A stretch of 56,793 bases of DNA. Source: Bacteroidales bacterium KA00251. Its GTDB lineage: Bacteria; Bacteroidota; Bacteroidia; Bacteroidales; Porphyromonadaceae. How positions within the stretch are numbered: position 1 is the stretch's first letter; each line of letters begins with the position of its first letter. Made by a program: the position numbers and the translations under genes. Positions 53,685 through 56,793 of the stretch are shown here, in pieces. The stretch lies in contig KQ959264.1 of the NCBI GenBank assembly GCA_001552775.1, forward strand, positions 88,868 to 145,660, in the 5' to 3' direction. The notes under the pieces were generated by a model that made no database searches, had not been told where the DNA came from, and saw only the letters and a list, made by a program, of their open reading frames with translations.

Positions 53685-56411
53685 ATGACAAAGAAAAGAG
53701 TTTACACCTTTGGCGATGGAAAAGCCGAAGGAAATGCACAAATGCGCGAATTGCTCGGAGGAAAAGGGGCAAACCTAGCCGAAATGAATCTCGTCGGCAT
53801 ACCCGTTCCTCCAGGGTTTACCATTACCACTGAGGTCTGTACGGAATATTACGCCGAAGGCCGCGAAAAAACCCTAAAAAGCTTAGAGGAAGAAATCAAA
53901 AAGGCCATTTCTGGAATGGAAAAACTTACTGGAATGGAGTTTGGTAGCATATCCAATCCACTGCTCGTTTCCGTACGCTCTGGTTCGCGAGCTTCCATGC
54001 CTGGTATGATGGACACAATCTTAAACCTCGGACTCAACGACGATGTAGTAGAAGGTCTTGCAAAAAAAACTGGGAATGAAAGATTTGCTTGGGACTCCTA
54101 CCGCAGATTTATCCAAATGTATGGCGATGTGGTACTGGAGATGAAACCCACAGATAAATCTGGCATTGACCCTTTTGAAAAGATCATTGATGAGATAAAA
54201 CACGAAAGTGGTGTAAAGCTAGACAATGAGCTATCGGTTGCCGATCTTAAAGAGATGGTAAATCGCTTTAAGACAATGGTCAAAAAAGAAACTAAACTAG
54301 ACTTCCCCACCTGTCCATTTGAGCAACTCAATGGTGCTATTGCTGCCGTATTCCGTTCTTGGATGAACGAAAGAGCGATCCTCTATCGCCGTATGGAAGG
54401 AATCCCCGAAGAATGGGGAACAGCCGTTACTGTACAAGCTATGGTTTATGGCAACATGGGTGATACATCGCTCACGGGTGTTTGCTTTTCGCGTAATGCT
54501 GGTACAGGAGAAAACCTTTTCAATGGGGAGTATCTAGTAAATGCTCAGGGAGAAGACGTTGTTGCTGGTATCCGTACTCCTCACGAAATCACGATTGAGG
54601 GATCTAAGAGAAGAGCTGCTGCAGAAGGTATATCTGAAGAGCAACGCAAGAAAGACTACCTCTCTCTTGAAGAGTATATGCCGGAGATTTACAAGGAGCT
54701 TTTTGACGTACAGCACAAACTTGAGCAGCACTACCACGACATGCAAGACATGGAGTTTACCGTTCAGGAAGGAAAGCTTTGGCTCCTCCAAACTCGCAAT
54801 GGTAAGCGTACAGGAAAGGCCATGGTAAAGATCGCTGTAGACTTTCTCAAAGAAGGTATGCTAACCGAAGAAGAAGCTATTGAGAGAATAGACCCCAACA
54901 AACTCGACGAGCTCCTTCACCCTGTATTTGATACCCAAGCACTCAAAGAGGCCAAAGTAATCACTAAAGGACTACCAGCCTCTCCTGGAGCGGCTTCGGG
55001 GATGATTGTATTCTCTGCTGAAGATGCAGCTACAATGCACGAAGCCGGCAACAAGGTGATATTGGTACGCCAGGAAACTTCGCCCGAAGACCTTGAAGGA
55101 ATGACAGTCTCGGAAGCTATCCTCACTTGCCGCGGAGGTATGACAAGCCATGCAGCTGTAGTAGCCCGTGGTATGGGTAAATGCTGTGTAACTGGAGCAT
55201 CTGAATTGGCCATCAACTACATCGACAAAAAGATTAAAGTTGGTAATAAGACTTTCTCTGAAGGAGACTTCATTTCCGTGAATGGTTCTACGGGAGAAGT
55301 TTACGAAGGGGAAATCAAAACACAGGCAGCAGAAATGGATAGTGACCTAAAACTCATCCTTGAAATTGCCAATAAAAAGGCAAAACTAGCTGTGAGAGCC
55401 AACGCCGATACGCCTAGAGATGCGCAACAAGCTAGAGACTTGGGGGCTGTAGGAATTGGTCTTTGTCGCACTGAGCACATGTTTTTTGCAAGCGACAAGA
55501 TCAGTGCCATGCGTGAGATGATACTCGCTAAAGATGCAGCTGGTCGCGAAAAAGCTCTTGCAAAGATCCTCCCTTACCAAAGAAACGACTTTTACGAAAT
55601 CTTTAAGGTAATGAGAGATCTACCTGTCACCGTAAGACTACTTGATCCCCCACTCCATGAGTTTGTGCCTCACGATAGAAAGGGACAAGAAGCAATGGCT
55701 GAAAGCATGGGTATCAGTATAGAAGACATCATTGAACGCGTAGAAAAACTGAGTGAACAGAACCCTATGCTAGGACACAGAGGTTGCCGCCTTGGAAATA
55801 CCTTCCCTGAAATTACAAGGATGCAAACTCGTGCTATCATGGAGGCTTGCTGTCAACTGGCAAAAGAAGGAATCACTACACACCCCGAAGTGATGGTTCC
55901 TCTTGTGGGTATACTCTATGAGTTTACCAATCAAGAACGCGAAATTCGAAATACAGCAGAAGAGGTCTTCAAGGAAATGGGTGTCCGTGTGGAATACAAA
56001 GTGGGTACGATGATTGAAGTGCCTAGAGCTGCCCTTACCGCAGACCGTATCGCTTCACAGGCCGAGTTTTTCTCTTTCGGAACAAACGACCTTACTCAGA
56101 TGACCTTCGGCTACTCTCGTGACGACATCGCAAGCTTCCTGCCAACCTACCTTGACAAAAAAATCCTCAAAGTAGACCCCTTCCGTGTACTTGACCAAAA
56201 GGGTGTTGGAAAGCTCGTAAGCATGGCTACTGAAAATGGTCGCAAGATACGCCACGATCTAAAAGTAGGAATTTGTGGAGAACATGGTGGTGAGCCTTCA
56301 AGCGTTAAGTTTTGCCACAAGGTTGGACTCAACTATGTTTCTTGCTCTCCCTTCCGTGTACCTGTAGCACGTGTAGCTGCCGCACAAGCTGCTATTGAAG
56401 AGGGAAAATAA
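53685..56411 (+). CDS. ppdK: Pyruvate, phosphate dikinase
   Basis: Interconverts pyruvate, ATP and phosphate with PEP, AMP and pyrophosphate. The N-terminal ATP-grasp domain starts LLGGKGANLAEM. The phosphohistidine swivel domain has GGMTSHAAVVARGMGKCCVTG (split here as GGMTSHAAVVARG then MGKCCVTG; H489). The C-terminal PEP barrel ends GICGEHGGEP and NYVSCSPFRVPVARVA (C887). At 908 residues it is slightly longer than many (about 875-890). In an amino-acid fermenter it probably serves PEP formation or PPi use. A terminator follows 55 bases after the stop. Confidence 0.96.
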   Translation: MTKKRVYTFGDGKAEGNAQMRELLGGKGANLAEMNLVGIPVPPGFTITTEVCTEYYAEGREKTLKSLEEEIKKAISGMEKLTGMEFGSISNPLLVSVRSGSRASMPGMMDTILNLGLNDDVVEGLAKKTGNERFAWDSYRRFIQMYGDVVLEMKPTDKSGIDPFEKIIDEIKHESGVKLDNELSVADLKEMVNRFKTMVKKETKLDFPTCPFEQLNGAIAAVFRSWMNERAILYRRMEGIPEEWGTAVTVQAMVYGNMGDTSLTGVCFSRNAGTGENLFNGEYLVNAQGEDVVAGIRTPHEITIEGSKRRAAAEGISEEQRKKDYLSLEEYMPEIYKELFDVQHKLEQHYHDMQDMEFTVQEGKLWLLQTRNGKRTGKAMVKIAVDFLKEGMLTEEEAIERIDPNKLDELLHPVFDTQALKEAKVITKGLPASPGAASGMIVFSAEDAATMHEAGNKVILVRQETSPEDLEGMTVSEAILTCRGGMTSHAAVVARGMGKCCVTGASELAINYIDKKIKVGNKTFSEGDFISVNGSTGEVYEGEIKTQAAEMDSDLKLILEIANKKAKLAVRANADTPRDAQQARDLGAVGIGLCRTEHMFFASDKISAMREMILAKDAAGREKALAKILPYQRNDFYEIFKVMRDLPVTVRLLDPPLHEFVPHDRKGQEAMAESMGISIEDIIERVEKLSEQNPMLGHRGCRLGNTFPEITRMQTRAIMEACCQLAKEGITTHPEVMVPLVGILYEFTNQEREIRNTAEEVFKEMGVRVEYKVGTMIEVPRAALTADRIASQAEFFSFGTNDLTQMTFGYSRDDIASFLPTYLDKKILKVDPFRVLDQKGVGKLVSMATENGRKIRHDLKVGICGEHGGEPSSVKFCHKVGLNYVSCSPFRVPVARVAAAQAAIEEGK

Positions 56412-56465
56412 CGTATCACTAATCTGCAATACTTTCTAGCGACTTGCTAGTTAGTACCTCAAATC

Positions 56466-56498
56466 AGAGGGGGCAACAGCATTGTTGTCCCCTCTTTT
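56466..56498 (+). terminator. Terminator of ppdK
   Basis: A 13-bp stem with one G-T pair (AGAGGGGGCAACA / TGTTGTCCCCTCT), loop GCAT, then TTTA. Confidence 0.85.
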
Positions 56499-56728
56499 AT
56501 TCGAGCTTGTGATAGGAAATATTGCCCCTTTCACTCCCGATGAGGGCATTTTCTTCCTTCACATACAGGCATTATCACTTACAGCCCCTAGTAAAGGGAT
56601 CTCTGCTTTTCCATCTAGTGTATGCTTACGCCCTTTCTATTGAAATCTTAAGGCCCTAACCACCTGTTTTTAAAGGATTCATATTGAGCTTGTAAAAGCT
56701 ACGTATCTTTTTTGAGGAGATCCTAAAG

Positions 56729-56793
56729 AGTTCCCTCAAAATCTTCCGAGAGATTTCCTAAAACCTTCCGAGAGTTTTCCCAAAACCTTCCGA
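56729..56793. repeat. 22-bp tandem repeat array, cut by the window edge
   Basis: Three units ending CTTCCGAG, with that motif starting at 56743, 56765 and 56787 (exactly 22 bases apart). The middle of the unit is AGATTTCCTAAAAC-like and varies. The array runs off the window. It shares the CTTCCGAGA core with the reverse complement of the array near 14.5 kb. Confidence 0.8.

Larger units (their letters stand above)
56412..56793. other. Intergenic region at right edge
   Basis: Contains the ppdK terminator and, at the very edge, the start of a 22-bp repeat array. The 230 bases between them show no gene. Confidence 0.5.

Noticed and set aside
1-56793. tRNA, rRNA or riboswitch genes
   Set aside because: No cloverleaf-like arms, rRNA stretches or known riboswitch cores were noticed in the spacers; a covariance-model search would be decisive.

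Overview
The window looks like a chromosomal segment of a Bacteroidales bacterium, most likely a Porphyromonas or close relative. The supporting signs are a butyrate-forming gene set of the kind found in asaccharolytic Porphyromonas, an Mfa-type (type V) fimbrial operon whose major subunit carries an Arg-gingipain-like processing site, a very large surface protein with a type IX secretion (T9SS) C-terminal domain, Bacteroidetes -7 promoter boxes (TAnnTTTG), a class III fructose-bisphosphatase, and pyruvate phosphate dikinase. The genus is inferred from gene content, not from a marker-gene search. I see no rRNA or tRNA genes, insertion sequences, prophage or CRISPR array.

Layout. 0.2-1.8 kb: a DUF438/hemerythrin/PAS/DUF1858 sensor-like protein. 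2.5-8.2 kb, minus strand: butyrate operon, in transcription order CoA-transferase alpha and beta remnants, bcd, etfB, etfA, crt, hbd. The two CoA-transferase genes appear joined by an internal deletion with a frameshift. 8.8-14.3 kb, minus strand: miaB, then rseP-mutS2 overlapping by 4 bases. 14.8-18.9 kb: dnaE and trxA. 19.4-29.1 kb: accessory fimbrial operon (major fimbrillin, anchor lipoprotein, minor fimbrillin, 1,833-residue T9SS cargo). 29.6-56.4 kb: mostly housekeeping genes, all on the plus strand: rpsA, hemG, folP-cdaA-metG-exonuclease-like, DUF2520-kdsC-maf, a RecB-like helicase/nuclease, psd-pssA-DUF4834, an outer-membrane barrel, ssb-gldE-phosphopantetheinyl transferase, fbp, a class A PBP and ppdK.

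How the genes work together. Hbd, Crt and Bcd-EtfAB convert acetoacetyl-CoA to butyryl-CoA, and the CoA-transferase would release butyrate, but here it looks broken. The fimbrial operon would build and anchor a donor-strand pilus. Its last gene encodes a secreted adhesin-like protein in the position where P. gingivalis has the Mfa5 tip protein. Psd and PssA make phosphatidylethanolamine, CdaA makes c-di-AMP, and Fbp and PpdK serve gluconeogenesis, which suits an amino-acid-fermenting organism.

Non-coding points of interest are two arrays of a related 22-bp tandem repeat at 14.5 kb and at the right edge, near-identical GAGACTGTTG palindromes on both sides of the fimbrial locus, an intercistronic hairpin after the major fimbrillin gene, and a possible small RNA between miaB and mutS2.
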